Source of the DNA: Ruminococcus sp.
Lineage (GTDB): Bacteria; Bacillota; Clostridia; Oscillospirales; Ruminococcaceae
Length of the DNA: 64,000 nucleotides
Reading direction: 5' to 3'
Assembly: GCA_017558505.1 (NCBI GenBank)
Contig: JAFYUM010000013.1
Location: 1-64,000 of the forward strand
Shown here one piece after another: positions 27,217 to 35,264 of the stretch. The notes under the pieces were generated by a model. It was not told the origin of the DNA, searched no databases, and saw only the letters and a list, made by a program, of their open reading frames with translations. The translations under genes were made by a program, and so were the position numbers. Every line of letters begins with the position of its first letter. The first letter of the stretch is position 1.

Positions 27217-27943
27217 CTCCGAACCGACGATTACGTCTGCCGAACTCTATTAATGCCTTGTCAAGCTCAGCAGGTGTGAAATCAGGCCATAAAATGTCTG
27301 TGAAATAATATTCTGCATATGCACACTGCCAGATGAGGTAATTTGACAGACGCATTTCTCCCGACGGACGAATTACAAGGTCAACATCGGGTATACCCTT
27401 GGTGTAAAGTTCATCAGAAATTGACTGCTCTGTTATATCCTCAGGCTTTATTTCACCGTTCACAGCCTTTTGTGCAAGTATTCTCGCAGCGTGGGCAAGC
27501 TCATCCCTGCCGCCGTAGTTTACAGCCATCATAAGAGTCATTTCTGTATAATGTGCCGTATCTTCCTCCAACTTAATCATCTTCTGCTGCAAATCCTCAT
27601 CAAAAGCTGATTTATCGCCGAGGAAAATCATACGTGTGTTTTCACTTAAGAAATTACGTACATCAACTATGTACTCACGGAAAAGCTCCATAATGGTGTT
27701 TACTTCATCATCAGGGCGCTGCCAGTTCTCCGTCGAAAAGGCATAGAATGAGATGTTTTTCAAGCCGATATCCTTACAGTAACGGACAATCTTCTTGAAA
27801 TTCTTCGCACCCTCTTTATGACCAAAAGGACGTGGCAGACCTCTTTTTTTAGCCCATCTGCCGTTGCCGTCCATAATAAAGCCTACATGCTGCGGAAGCT
27901 GTTCAGGCAGAACTGCAATTTCTTTTTTATTGAATATTGCCAT
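27209..27943 (-). CDS. uppS: Isoprenyl (undecaprenyl) diphosphate synthase
   Basis: 244 aa cis-prenyltransferase that makes the lipid carrier for peptidoglycan precursors. HVGFIMDGNGRWAKKRGLPR carries the catalytic Asp and the diphosphate-binding loop, YAFSTENWQRP follows, and the C-terminal DLVIRPSGEMRLSNYLIWQ and FTDILWPDF are signature blocks. Confidence 0.97.
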   Translation of the reverse strand: MAIFNKKEIAVLPEQLPQHVGFIMDGNGRWAKKRGLPRPFGHKEGAKNFKKIVRYCKDIGLKNISFYAFSTENWQRPDDEVNTIMELFREYIVDVRNFLSENTRMIFLGDKSAFDEDLQQKMIKLEEDTAHYTEMTLMMAVNYGGRDELAHAARILAQKAVNGEIKPEDITEQSISDELYTKGIPDVDLVIRPSGEMRLSNYLIWQCAYAEYYFTDILWPDFTPAELDKALIEFGRRNRRFGGV

Positions 27944-27952
27944 ACGCCACCA

Positions 27953-28507
27953 TTAAACCGTCATGATTTCCTTTTCCTTATCAGCTACAGCCTTATCAGC
28001 GTCAGCACAGAACTTATCTGTAAGATCCTGTACCTTCTTCTCGCAATCCTTGAGATCGTCCTCTGTGATTTCAGAATTCTTCTTCATAGCCTTGAGCTTA
28101 TCCATTGTATCACGGCGGATTGAACGGATTGCAACCTTACAATCCTCACCATACTTCTTGATGCTCTTGCAGAGTTCCTTACGTCTTTCCTCTGTAAGCT
28201 GTGGGAAAGCAAGACGGAGAACATTACCGTCGTTAGTAGGATTGATACCGATATCAGAAGCCTGAATAGCCTTTTCAATAAGCTTCAGTGAAGACTTATC
28301 CCATGGCTGAATAACGAGAATTCTTGCCTCTGAAACAGAGATTGCTGCCATCTGGTTTACAGGTGTGGGAGCTCCGTAGTAATCAACCATTACCTTATCA
28401 AGTACAGCAGGATTTGCACGGCCTGCACGTACAGCTGCAAACTCCTTATCAAGAGCGTTAAGGCTCTTTGTCATTTTTTCCTTTGCGAGATTGATTGTTT
28501 CTTTCAT
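27953..28507 (-). CDS. frr: Ribosome recycling factor
   Basis: 184 aa. Works with EF-G to split terminated ribosomes. RAGRANPAVLDKVMVDYYG and the C-terminal RRDTMDKLKAMKKN with VQDLTDKF are typical. Length is exactly that of the family. It lies between pyrH and uppS as in many bacteria. Confidence 0.97.
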   Translation of the reverse strand: MKETINLAKEKMTKSLNALDKEFAAVRAGRANPAVLDKVMVDYYGAPTPVNQMAAISVSEARILVIQPWDKSSLKLIEKAIQASDIGINPTNDGNVLRLAFPQLTEERRKELCKSIKKYGEDCKVAIRSIRRDTMDKLKAMKKNSEITEDDLKDCEKKVQDLTDKFCADADKAVADKEKEIMTV

Positions 28508-28550
28508 TTCAAATCATTCCTTTCAGTAATTATATTATTAAATTTATAAA

Positions 28551-29261
28551 TCAGTCTTCTGAAACAACTGTTCCGATATTTTCACCCATGACAGCATCAA
28601 GGATATTATCGGGACGGCTGAGATCGAATACAAGCATTTTCTTCTTGTTATCACGGCACATTGCAGCAGCTGTGGAATCCATAACAGCAAGACCGTCAGC
28701 AATAACCTGTGAGAATGTGAGAGTATCATACTTCTTTGCATCATCATACTTGTGAGGATCCTTGTCATATACACCGTCTACAAGAGTAGCTTTAAGGAAG
28801 ATATCAGCCTCTATTTCACTTGCACGGAGAGCAGCTGCTGTATCTGTTGAGAAGAAGGGGTTACCTGTTCCACAGCCGAAAATAACAACTCTGCCCTTTT
28901 CCATATGACGTACAGCGCGGTTACGGATATATGGTTCTGCAACAGCCTGCATAGCTATAGCAGTCTGTACACGTACTTCACAGCCCAGTGATTCAAGAAC
29001 ATCGGCAACAGCAAGAGCATTCATTGCAGTTGCAAGCATACCTATATGGTCGGCACGTGTTCTGTCCATAGCGCCACTTGAACGGCCTCTCCAGAAATTT
29101 CCGCCGCCGACAACGATTGCAACCTGTGCACCTGCGTCAACAACCTTTTTTATACTTGTACAGATATCTGTAATAACGTCATAGTTCAAACCGCTTTTTT
29201 TATCACCGGCAAGAGCCTCACCGCTGAGCTTCAACAATACTCTTTTGTACTTTGGTTCCAT
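28551..29261 (-). CDS. pyrH: Uridylate kinase
   Basis: 236 aa. Phosphorylates UMP to [28 protein letters not shown] and the [14 protein letters not shown] block are signatures of the amino-acid kinase fold. The start at 29261 has GAGGTG just upstream; a longer frame to 29309 is less likely. It is the first gene of an eight-gene operon that runs to polC. Confidence 0.96.
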   Translation of the reverse strand: MEPKYKRVLLKLSGEALAGDKKSGLNYDVITDICTSIKKVVDAGAQVAIVVGGGNFWRGRSSGAMDRTRADHIGMLATAMNALAVADVLESLGCEVRVQTAIAMQAVAEPYIRNRAVRHMEKGRVVIFGCGTGNPFFSTDTAAALRASEIEADIFLKATLVDGVYDKDPHKYDDAKKYDTLTFSQVIADGLAVMDSTAAAMCRDNKKKMLVFDLSRPDNILDAVMGENIGTVVSED

Positions 29262-29293
29262 AATTTGCACCTCATTAGATTTATAATTCTTAC

Positions 29294-29333
29294 ATATAGT
29301 AAGCTTCAATTTACAAGCAGACGCTTACTATAT
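29294..29333 (-). promoter_or_regulatory. Inverted repeat at the start of the pyrH transcript
   Basis: An 11-bp perfect inverted repeat (ATATAGTAAGC / GCTTACTATAT) with an 18-nt gap lies directly downstream of the -10 box of the pyrH promoter. It would form a hairpin at the very 5' end of the mRNA or serve as a repressor site. Confidence 0.5.
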
Positions 29334-29335
29334 AT

Positions 29336-29364
29336 ATTTTACACTAAAATTCCATTTATGTAAA
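29336..29364 (-). promoter_or_regulatory. Promoter of the pyrH-polC operon
   Basis: On the minus strand TTTACA (29359-29364) and TAAAAT (29336-29341) are 17 bp apart, the only good promoter upstream of pyrH. Confidence 0.65.
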
Positions 29365-29512
29365 GTCTATTTTTTTATTTTTATTTAATTTTATTCTTTT
29401 AACTTTGTTCATATTCCGACAATACCGCGGTAATTATACTCTTTAAGTGTTGTTTGGTTATAGTGTACAAATTTGTTGAATTTTCTTTGTGCAGTATTTT
29501 TTTATTTTTTTG

Positions 29513-29541
29513 TTGACAAACCTGAAAATTCGTGGTATAAT
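29513..29541 (+). promoter_or_regulatory. Promoter of the tRNA-Ser pair
   Basis: TTGACA (29513-29518), 17 bp, TATAAT (29536-29541): perfect consensus as expected for stable RNA. It fires about 40 bases before the first tRNA. Confidence 0.88.
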
Positions 29542-29586
29542 AATAAAGCTGAAACACGAGAGTGAAAAAACAGCAATGATAAAAAT

Positions 29587-29675
29587 GGAGAGGTATCGAA
29601 GCGGTCATAACGAGGCGGTCTTGAAAACCGTTTGACTTAACGGTCACGTGGGTTCGAATCCCACCCTCTCCGCCA
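29587..29675 (+). tRNA. tRNA-Ser (anticodon UGA)
   Basis: The 7-bp acceptor stem GGAGAGG/CCTCTCC, a long variable arm typical of serine tRNAs, the TTCGAAT T-loop and an encoded CCA end are all seen. The anticodon loop CTTGAAA gives TGA, reading UCA-type codons. Confidence 0.95.
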
Positions 29676-29705
29676 ATTTTATTTAACGGCGATTTTCGTC
29701 GGTTT

Positions 29706-29795
29706 GCGGATTTACCCAAGTGGTGAAGGGGCTCCCCTGCTAAGGGAGTAGGTCGGGAAACCGGCGCGAGAGTTCAAATCTCTCAATCCGCGCCA
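29706..29795 (+). tRNA. tRNA-Ser (anticodon GCU)
   Basis: Acceptor stem GCGGATT/AATCCGC, long variable arm, TTCAAAT T-loop and encoded CCA. The anticodon loop CTGCTAA gives GCT, reading AGC/AGU. Only 30 bases separate it from the first tRNA-Ser, so both share one promoter. Confidence 0.95.
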
Positions 29796-29813
29796 TCTAA
29801 TTAAAGATGAATT

Positions 29814-29847
29814 GATAACCCTTGAATTATTCAAGGGTTATCTTTTT
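29814..29847 (+). terminator. Terminator after the tRNA-Ser genes
   Basis: A perfect 13-bp stem with a 3-nt loop (GATAACCCTTGAA and its complement) followed by five T. It lies between the tRNAs and ribonuclease Z. Confidence 0.85.
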
Positions 29848-29871
29848 ATTATTTTCGAAAGCAGGTGGAAT

Positions 29872-30774
29872 ATGGTAAACGTAACACTTATCGGAACAGG
29901 CGGAATGCTCCCCCTCCCCGACCGCTGGCTTACAAGCCTGTGGCTGGAATATAATGGTAAAGCATGTCTCATCGACTGCGGCGAGGGTACCCAGATAGCC
30001 ATAGCACAGCACAAACTGAAACTCAGTCACCTTGACACTATATTAATAACCCACACTCATGCCGACCACATATCCGGACTTGCAGGACTTCTCCTCTCAC
30101 TCGGCAACTGCGGAAAAACAGATACACTGAAAATTTACGGTTATACCGGAATAACGGAAATTATCCGACAGCTTCTTTGTATATGTCCCGTACTACCCTT
30201 TCGTATAGAAATTGTAGAGCTTCCGATAAATACAAAATCAAGTTTTATGTGGAATGATATAGTTATATCTTCTCTCCCACTTGACCACAGTATCGATTGT
30301 CTCGGATACTCTTTTGTGCTTAACAGAAAGGCTGTATTTGCCCCCGAAAAGGCAAAAGCTCTTGGAATTGATGTTAAGTACTGGAAAACACTGCACAGCG
30401 GAAAGAGCATTGATATAAACGCCAAAACAATCACCCCCGATATGGTTACAGCTGAAAGCCGCAGCCCTATAAAAGTAAGCTACATTACCGACACACGATA
30501 TTTTGGCGGTCTTGAAGAATTTGCCGCAAACTCCGACCTGCTCATATGTGAAGGTATGTACGGTGATGATGAATACATCATAAAAATGCGCGAAAAAGGT
30601 CATATGGTATTTTCTCAAAGCGGGAAGCTTGCGATTAATTCACACTCAAAAAGACTGTGGCTTACTCATTACAGCCCTGCACTTACAAATCCTTATGATT
30701 ATGAGGAATTTATGAAAAAACTTTTTCCTGAAACAATTATAAGTTCTGACAGTCAATCAATAACGCTGAAATAA
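29872..30774 (+). CDS. rnz: Ribonuclease Z
   Basis: 300 aa metallo-beta-lactamase fold nuclease that trims tRNA 3' ends. THTHADHISG is the Zn-binding core; LIGTGG at the start, LPLDHSIDCLGYSF, YITDTRYFGG and WLTHYSPAL supply further ligands. Start at 29872 is chosen for GCAGGTGG upstream; the longer frame would begin inside the tRNA terminator. It lies right after two tRNA genes that already encode CCA. Short form (bacterial) length is normal. Confidence 0.9.
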   Translation: MVNVTLIGTGGMLPLPDRWLTSLWLEYNGKACLIDCGEGTQIAIAQHKLKLSHLDTILITHTHADHISGLAGLLLSLGNCGKTDTLKIYGYTGITEIIRQLLCICPVLPFRIEIVELPINTKSSFMWNDIVISSLPLDHSIDCLGYSFVLNRKAVFAPEKAKALGIDVKYWKTLHSGKSIDINAKTITPDMVTAESRSPIKVSYITDTRYFGGLEEFAANSDLLICEGMYGDDEYIIKMREKGHMVFSQSGKLAINSHSKRLWLTHYSPALTNPYDYEEFMKKLFPETIISSDSQSITLK

Positions 30775-30777
30775 TAC

Positions 30778-30806
30778 TTGACAAATCTTCATATTAATGA
30801 TATAAT
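30778..30806 (+). promoter_or_regulatory. Promoter of the cobalamin-regulated operon
   Basis: TTGACA (30778-30783), 17 bp, TATAAT (30801-30806). Transcription would start a few bases before the riboswitch aptamer. Confidence 0.88.
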
Positions 30807-30820
30807 TCAAATGTAAAAAT

Positions 30821-30945
30821 AAGGGAAGTCGGGTGAGAATCCCGCGCAGTCACGCTACCGTGTTGCGAATTTATTCGCTGAGTCGGATCGCTTCATTGAT
30901 TACAGTTTACGAGCGATGAACTGTAATACGTTAGTTATGCAAAAT
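30821..30945 (+). promoter_or_regulatory. Cobalamin riboswitch aptamer
   Basis: The conserved core is seen as GGGAAGTCGGGTGAGAATCC at 30823, then GCGCAGTCACGCTACCGTG and GAGTCGGAT, matching the B12 (AdoCbl-type) aptamer consensus of GGGAA..GGTGaaAaTCC..GCaG..CCGCtACtGT..aGTCgGAt. The 3' part holds an 8-bp hairpin (TTACAGTT/AACTGTAA). A terminator follows at 30949 and B12-uptake-like genes lie downstream. The exact 3' edge is uncertain. Confidence 0.88.
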
Positions 30946-30948
30946 CGT

Positions 30949-30983
30949 TCTCCGTGTACACCTGTATCACGGAGAGTTTTTTT
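30949..30983 (+). terminator. Riboswitch-controlled terminator
   Basis: TCTCCGTG pairs with CACGGAGA over an 11-nt loop, followed by G and seven T. It lies between the aptamer and the first gene, so cobalamin binding probably promotes termination here. Confidence 0.88.
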
Positions 30984-31001
30984 GTGATGCCTGTGCGATT
31001 T

Positions 31002-31019
31002 ATTCGCACCCGACTTCCC
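31002..31019 (+). promoter_or_regulatory. Anti-aptamer segment in the read-through leader
   Basis: These 18 bases are complementary, with one mismatch, to the 5' conserved core of the riboswitch at 30823-30840. They lie after the terminator and 22 bases before the DUF4430 start codon. Pairing would be mutually exclusive with the folded aptamer. Confidence 0.7.
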
Positions 31020-31040
31020 GTAATTGAAAGGAATTTTACA

Positions 31041-31457
31041 ATGAAAAAGAAGTCAGGCACAAAAAAAATCGTCATTGGCATTGCAGGAATACTTATTCTC
31101 GCTATTCTCTGCGCTGGAATGTGGTTCATCAGCCAATCTGCTAAAAAGGATACTGTCAGCGGTGACAAGTCAATTACCGTGCAGATAGTTTCTGAAAGAG
31201 ATAACTATAATTTCAAGCAGCAATATACCACAGATGAAGAATATCTCGGTAACTTTCTTGAAAAAGAAAATCTCATAGGTTTCGAAACATCGACCTACGG
31301 CAGATTCATCAAATCCGCACATGGCTTCGAGGCCAACGACTCAGACCAGTCATGGTGGTGCATTATGGTTAATGGTGAATCTTCTGTAACAGGCGTTGAT
31401 GAAATCGTTATTCAGGACGGCGACGTATATCAACTTGAACTGAAAATCGGATGGTAA
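31041..31457 (+). CDS. Membrane-anchored DUF4430 (transcobalamin-like) protein
   Basis: 138 aa. Residues 9-31 are a hydrophobic anchor after a basic N-terminus and no lipobox is seen, so it should be tethered with its C-terminal domain outside. Residues 43-138 match DUF4430, a small beta domain related to the C-terminal domain of transcobalamin/intrinsic factor; the SWWCIMVNG block and the terminal QLELKIGW are typical. The start at 31041 has GAAAGGAA upstream; the longer frame begins within the terminator. Location behind a cobalamin riboswitch and before an ECF S component suggests it captures corrinoids for uptake. This is inference; direct binding is not shown. Confidence 0.8.
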   Translation: MKKKSGTKKIVIGIAGILILAILCAGMWFISQSAKKDTVSGDKSITVQIVSERDNYNFKQQYTTDEEYLGNFLEKENLIGFETSTYGRFIKSAHGFEANDSDQSWWCIMVNGESSVTGVDEIVIQDGDVYQLELKIGW

Positions 31458-31954
31458 CACACGAAAAAATTTTCCGGATGACACGTATCGCCATAATGGG
31501 TACCGTCCTTTACGCAGCACAAGCCGTATTCGCCTTTCTACCGAATATAGAAATAGTAACACTGCTTATTGTTATTTTCACAAAACACACAGGCAAGGAT
31601 GGAATTACAGCATGTTTTGTGTACGTAACATTAAACGCAATATTTGCCGGAGTCGGACTATGGTGGGCGACATATATCATTGTATGGCCTTTATTCGCTC
31701 TGCTGGCATACAAGCTGCGAAATATCAACAGCTGGATCATCTGGGCAATTATAAACGGAGCATTCGGCTTATGCTTTGGCGCTATTTTTGCCCTGCCTTA
31801 TATTGTTGTATCTCCCACATACGCACTATCCTACTGGATTTCAGGAATACAGTACGATATACTTCACTGTGCAGGAAACTTCACAGCCGCCTTATTGCTT
31901 GGGAAACCAATAGACACAGCTTTTAAACGGATAATCGCAGATAATAAAATATAG
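31451..31954 (+). CDS. ECF transporter S component, probable cobalamin/corrinoid uptake
   Basis: 167 aa with five to six membrane helices (hydrophobic segments spread from about 13 to 150), the size and style of energy-coupling-factor substrate-binding (S) components. The start overlaps the DUF4430 stop by 7 bases, so translation is coupled; ATG at 31478 is an alternative start. No EcfA or EcfT genes are nearby, so it probably shares a housekeeping ECF module. The cobalamin riboswitch points to a corrinoid substrate, as for CbrT-type S components. Confidence 0.75.
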   Translation: MVTHEKIFRMTRIAIMGTVLYAAQAVFAFLPNIEIVTLLIVIFTKHTGKDGITACFVYVTLNAIFAGVGLWWATYIIVWPLFALLAYKLRNINSWIIWAIINGAFGLCFGAIFALPYIVVSPTYALSYWISGIQYDILHCAGNFTAALLLGKPIDTAFKRIIADNKI

Positions 31955-31959
31955 TAGAT

Positions 31960-31992
31960 TACCCCGATTTAAATAATCGGGGTTATATTTTC
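31960..31992 (+). terminator. Terminator of the cobalamin operon
   Basis: ACCCCGAT pairs with ATCGGGGT over a short AT loop, followed by TATATTTTC. The T tract is interrupted, so strength is moderate. Confidence 0.7.
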
Positions 31993-32028
31993 AAATAATA
32001 CAATTTGAATACAAAACATCGGAAACTA

Positions 32029-32057
32029 TTGCCAAAAAAATCAAAACATGATATAAT
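32029..32057 (+). promoter_or_regulatory. Promoter of the SGNH hydrolase gene
   Basis: TTGCCA (32029-32034), 17 bp, TATAAT (32052-32057). Confidence 0.7.
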
Positions 32058-32087
32058 ATCATTATATTATTATATGTAAGGATTGTT

Positions 32088-33059
32088 ATGAAAAATTTCT
32101 TTTTAAGTTTAATCAGGTCTTTTTACGGAAATCCCGTATTCTGGGCTTCTGTCGTCTTATGTTCTGTTTTTGCAGTATTTTTTACCGCTGATAATCTTGT
32201 CAGACCACAAAAAACAGCTCCTGCTGTTTCACAAAGAATTGAAGCTATCAGATACGCCGCCCTCACAACTACCACCACAACTACGACTACCACAACTACT
32301 TAAACTACCACCACTACTACCACCACCACAACAACTACTACTACGACTACTACAACTTCAGCAGAAATAAACGAGGATGTATCCGATGATACAGAATACA
32401 CCACACCGTCATACAACTATATACCCGCAGGCGATTCTCCAAACAGTTCGTTTTATCAGGACAGACTCGTTATCATAGGCGATTCAATTGCATATGGTTT
32501 CAACGCATATGGCTATATACCATATCAGCATAACATTGCCGCTGAATCCCTCGCCGTATGGAATATCAATAATTACAGCTTTGATCTTGGCGGAGGTTCA
32601 ATGGGTGTTTATGATGCCGCAGGGTATGTCTACTCCCCTCTCTATTATATAAGTATAGGTATGAATGATATCTACACATATTCAGCCGACGATTATGCTT
32701 GGAAGATACGGGGAATTGCAGAGGAAATTCTCGCAAGAGTTCCCACAGCCACTATAGTAGTAAGCAGTATCACACCCGTTTCAGACGGAAATTACTATAC
32801 CACAAACGACAGAATAAGAGAATTCAACAGTTCTCTTGAATGGGTTATAAATGATATGCAGTCTCCTCAGGCAATTTATTTCAACAATCACGATGTTCTC
32901 TGCGACTGGAACACAGGCTCTATCGGCTGGGAATACGCAGGGGCAGATGGACTTCATCTCAACAGCTCCGCATATTCCGCTATGCTCAATTATCTGTTCA
33001 ACTATCTTGATACTACTTCAGCATACGAGCAGATTGTCGCACACGAAAGTACATACTGA
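32088..33059 (+). pseudogene. Membrane-anchored SGNH/GDSL hydrolase with an in-frame TAA
   Basis: One continuous frame of 323 codons has a single TAA at 32301-32303. Residues 1-71 give an N-terminal membrane anchor (about 17-35) and the start of a threonine run; after the stop, about 20 more mostly Thr codons continue the same linker. The C-terminal domain is a complete SGNH hydrolase: VIIGDSIAYG with nucleophile Ser, IGMND and DGLHLN with the catalytic Asp/His. Such enzymes deacylate polysaccharides or other esters at the cell surface. No start codon lies near the beginning of the second half. Apart from the stop the gene is intact, so this may be a recent nonsense mutation, read-through or an error in a low-complexity tract. 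Confidence 0.75.
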
Positions 33060-33064
33060 CCATT

Positions 33065-33097
33065 ACACCATTGCATTTCTGCGATGGTGTTTCATTT
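33065..33097 (+). terminator. Terminator after the SGNH gene
   Basis: ACACCAT pairs with ATGGTGT, with partial extension inside, followed by TTCATTTT. A weaker partial copy ACACCATTG recurs at 33118. Confidence 0.6.
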
Positions 33098-33144
33098 TCA
33101 AAATTAGACAAAATTATACACCATTGATTGTTTAAAATGCCATA

Positions 33145-33173
33145 GTGACAAAATTTATAAAATGTGATATAAT
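33145..33173 (+). promoter_or_regulatory. Promoter of the dnaD-like/dnaI-like pair
   Basis: GTGACA (33145-33150), 17 bp, TATAAT (33168-33173). Confidence 0.6.
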
Positions 33174-33230
33174 AATTATTGCTATACTTAATATTAATGT
33201 AAGGAGCACTTTTATAAAGGAGGTTTTTTC

Positions 33231-34223
33231 GTGGAATATAAAGTCAACAGCGGCATATGGGGCACAATGTTTGGTGTGCCGTGTATTGTTGCTGATAATC
33301 TTCTTAAACTGGCAGACGAAAGTCAGATAAAGGTTCTTTTGTATCTTCTACGATACAGCGAAATAAAGCTTACAGCAGAAGAAATTTCCTTAAATACCGG
33401 CGTCAGCACCGATAAAGTAACAGATGCCGTCTTATTCTGGCAGCAGGTCAATGTGCTCTCACAGGAAATTACAACCACTGTACCCTCCGCACCGGTAAAA
33501 CATGAAATAAAACAGAAACTCCAGCCCGCAGTTCCCGCTGTCAATCCACAGCCCGAACAGATGGCCCCTCCCCTTGGAAATACACCGCTGAAAACTACAC
33601 AGCTTCATCCGTCGGAAATAGCTGAAATTGTATGCAGCGACGAAAACATTGCAGAGCTTTTCAAAATATCCGAAACACTTCTCGGACCTCTCAACCCTTC
33701 AATGCAGAATACACTTATCTGGATGTATAACTACCTGAACCTCAAAAAGGAAGTTATACTTATATTAATAAGCTTCTGCGTTGAATCAAACAAAACAAAT
33801 CCGAAGATTATTGAAAAAATAGCCTCCGACTGGGCTGAAAAAGAAATCAACACTCTTGAAACAGCAACAGCAGAGGTAGAGCATCTGAACAGCGCACGCA
33901 ATTTCTCAAACGAAATAAAAAGCATTTTCGAATTAAGACAGAACCCTACAACAAATCAGCAGAAATTGATTTTCAAATGGCAGAATGACGGTTTCCCTAT
34001 TGACATGATACATCTGGCATATGAAAAAACCGTCGAACAGATAAACAAGGTTTCTTTTGAATACATAAATAAAATTCTTGATTCATGGAAAGCTTCCGGA
34101 TATACAAGCGTCAGCGACGTAAAAAAAGCCGAAGACGATTTCAGAAAGAAAAAAACAAGCGAATCCGTTGCTTCTGACGGATATGACCCTGATAAATATA
34201 AGATACTTATTAATAATGTGTAG
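33231..34223 (+). CDS. DnaD-domain primosomal protein
   Basis: 330 aa. Starts with GTG at 33231 behind a strong AAAGGAGG (33216-33223). The N-terminal 80 residues look like a winged helix as in DnaD/DnaB loaders. A Pro/Gln-rich linker follows, then a helical domain, and near 250-290 the DnaD C-terminal signature YEKTVEQINKVSFEYINKIL followed by SWKASG. Such proteins help load the replicative helicase at origins or restart sites. It is followed after 25 bases by a DnaI/DnaC-type ATPase, its usual partner. Confidence 0.85.
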   Translation: MEYKVNSGIWGTMFGVPCIVADNLLKLADESQIKVLLYLLRYSEIKLTAEEISLNTGVSTDKVTDAVLFWQQVNVLSQEITTTVPSAPVKHEIKQKLQPAVPAVNPQPEQMAPPLGNTPLKTTQLHPSEIAEIVCSDENIAELFKISETLLGPLNPSMQNTLIWMYNYLNLKKEVILILISFCVESNKTNPKIIEKIASDWAEKEINTLETATAEVEHLNSARNFSNEIKSIFELRQNPTTNQQKLIFKWQNDGFPIDMIHLAYEKTVEQINKVSFEYINKILDSWKASGYTSVSDVKKAEDDFRKKKTSESVASDGYDPDKYKILINNV

Positions 34224-34248
34224 GGATAAACTGTAAGGAGTTGATTTT

Positions 34249-35220
34249 TTGGACAGCGAAATCTTCGATATGGCACATGCCATTCTTTCACAGCGTCGTG
34301 CAAAAGCTATTGCTGAAAATGACAGACGTATAAAGGAAATAAATGATAAAATTCCCGAAGTCAGAGAAATAAACGACGCACTGTATAACACAGGCAGACA
34401 GCTTATTCAGATTATTACATCAGCAAAAGGTGCCGATGTTTCCGATAAAATAGAACAAATCAAGAGAAATAACCTCGGAGCACAGCAGGTTGCAGAACAG
34501 CTTCTTTCCGCACACGGATACCCCACCGATTATCTCGATATAAAATACAGCTGTCAGAAATGTGGCGATACAGGCTATATCGGCGGAAAATTCTGTGAAT
34601 GTTTCAACCGTCTTACTGCAAAGCTTACTACAGCCGCCCTTAATGAAAAGGCTCAGCTTACACTGTCCAATTTCAGTACTTTCAGCCTTGATTACTACAA
34701 AGGCAGCGATTATCAGGCTATGGAACGGATACTCAACTTCACACGCGCATATGCTGCTGATTTCAGCAGAAATTCCGATAGTATCCTGATTTTCGGCAAT
34801 ACAGGACTGGGAAAGACTCATATTTCCCTCGCAATTGCAAACGAAGTTCTAAAGAAGGGGTTCAGCGTTATATACGATTCAACAATGAACATTCTCCGAG
34901 ATATCGAAAAGGAACATTTCAGCCATGACAAATCAACAGAAATGCTCGACCTTGTATGCGATACCGACCTGCTTATTCTTGATGACCTTGGCACTGAATT
35001 TGAATCAAAATTCTATAATTCAGCTATTTACAACATTATAAACAGCCGACTTGTAAAAGGACTTCCTACTATAATTAATACAAATATGGATTTTTCAGCA
35101 CTTTCACTTCGATACGGAGGTAAGGTTGCCTCACGAATAACAACAATTTATAACTGCCTTGAGTTCAAAGGCGATGATGTCAGACTGCAGAAAAAAGCCA
35201 GAGGAGCATCATTAAAATAA
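34249..35220 (+). CDS. DnaI/DnaC-type helicase loader ATPase
   Basis: 323 aa. TTG start at 34249 with AAGGAG at 34235-34240. The N-terminal 80 residues are a helical helicase-binding region; a Zn-finger-like Cys set (C102, C105, C116, C118) follows. The AAA+ domain has Walker A GNTGLGKTH at 183-191 and Walker B LLILDDLG at 241-248, then a sensor/arginine region (GGKVASRITTIYN). It should load the DnaB/DnaC replicative helicase together with the DnaD-like protein encoded just upstream. Confidence 0.88.
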   Translation: MDSEIFDMAHAILSQRRAKAIAENDRRIKEINDKIPEVREINDALYNTGRQLIQIITSAKGADVSDKIEQIKRNNLGAQQVAEQLLSAHGYPTDYLDIKYSCQKCGDTGYIGGKFCECFNRLTAKLTTAALNEKAQLTLSNFSTFSLDYYKGSDYQAMERILNFTRAYAADFSRNSDSILIFGNTGLGKTHISLAIANEVLKKGFSVIYDSTMNILRDIEKEHFSHDKSTEMLDLVCDTDLLILDDLGTEFESKFYNSAIYNIINSRLVKGLPTIINTNMDFSALSLRYGGKVASRITTIYNCLEFKGDDVRLQKKARGASLK

Positions 35221-35227
35221 AAGAATT

Positions 35228-35264
35228 AACTGCTGTAACACCAATTTTACAGCAGTTGTTTTTA
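35228..35264 (+). terminator. Terminator after the helicase loader genes
   Basis: A perfect 11-bp stem AACTGCTGTAA/TTACAGCAGTT with 8-nt loop, then G and a T tract. Confidence 0.9.

Noticed and set aside
29399-29719. Minus-strand frame of 106 codons containing GEGGIRTH
   Set aside because: It is the antisense of the tRNA-Ser gene; this peptide pattern is a well-known artefact of translating tRNA-Ser regions.
32270-32360. Short tandem ACN repeats here (and at 36230-36370 and 62920-62990) as a possible satellite or CRISPR-like array
   Set aside because: They are irregular threonine codons of protein linkers, without spacers of constant length.
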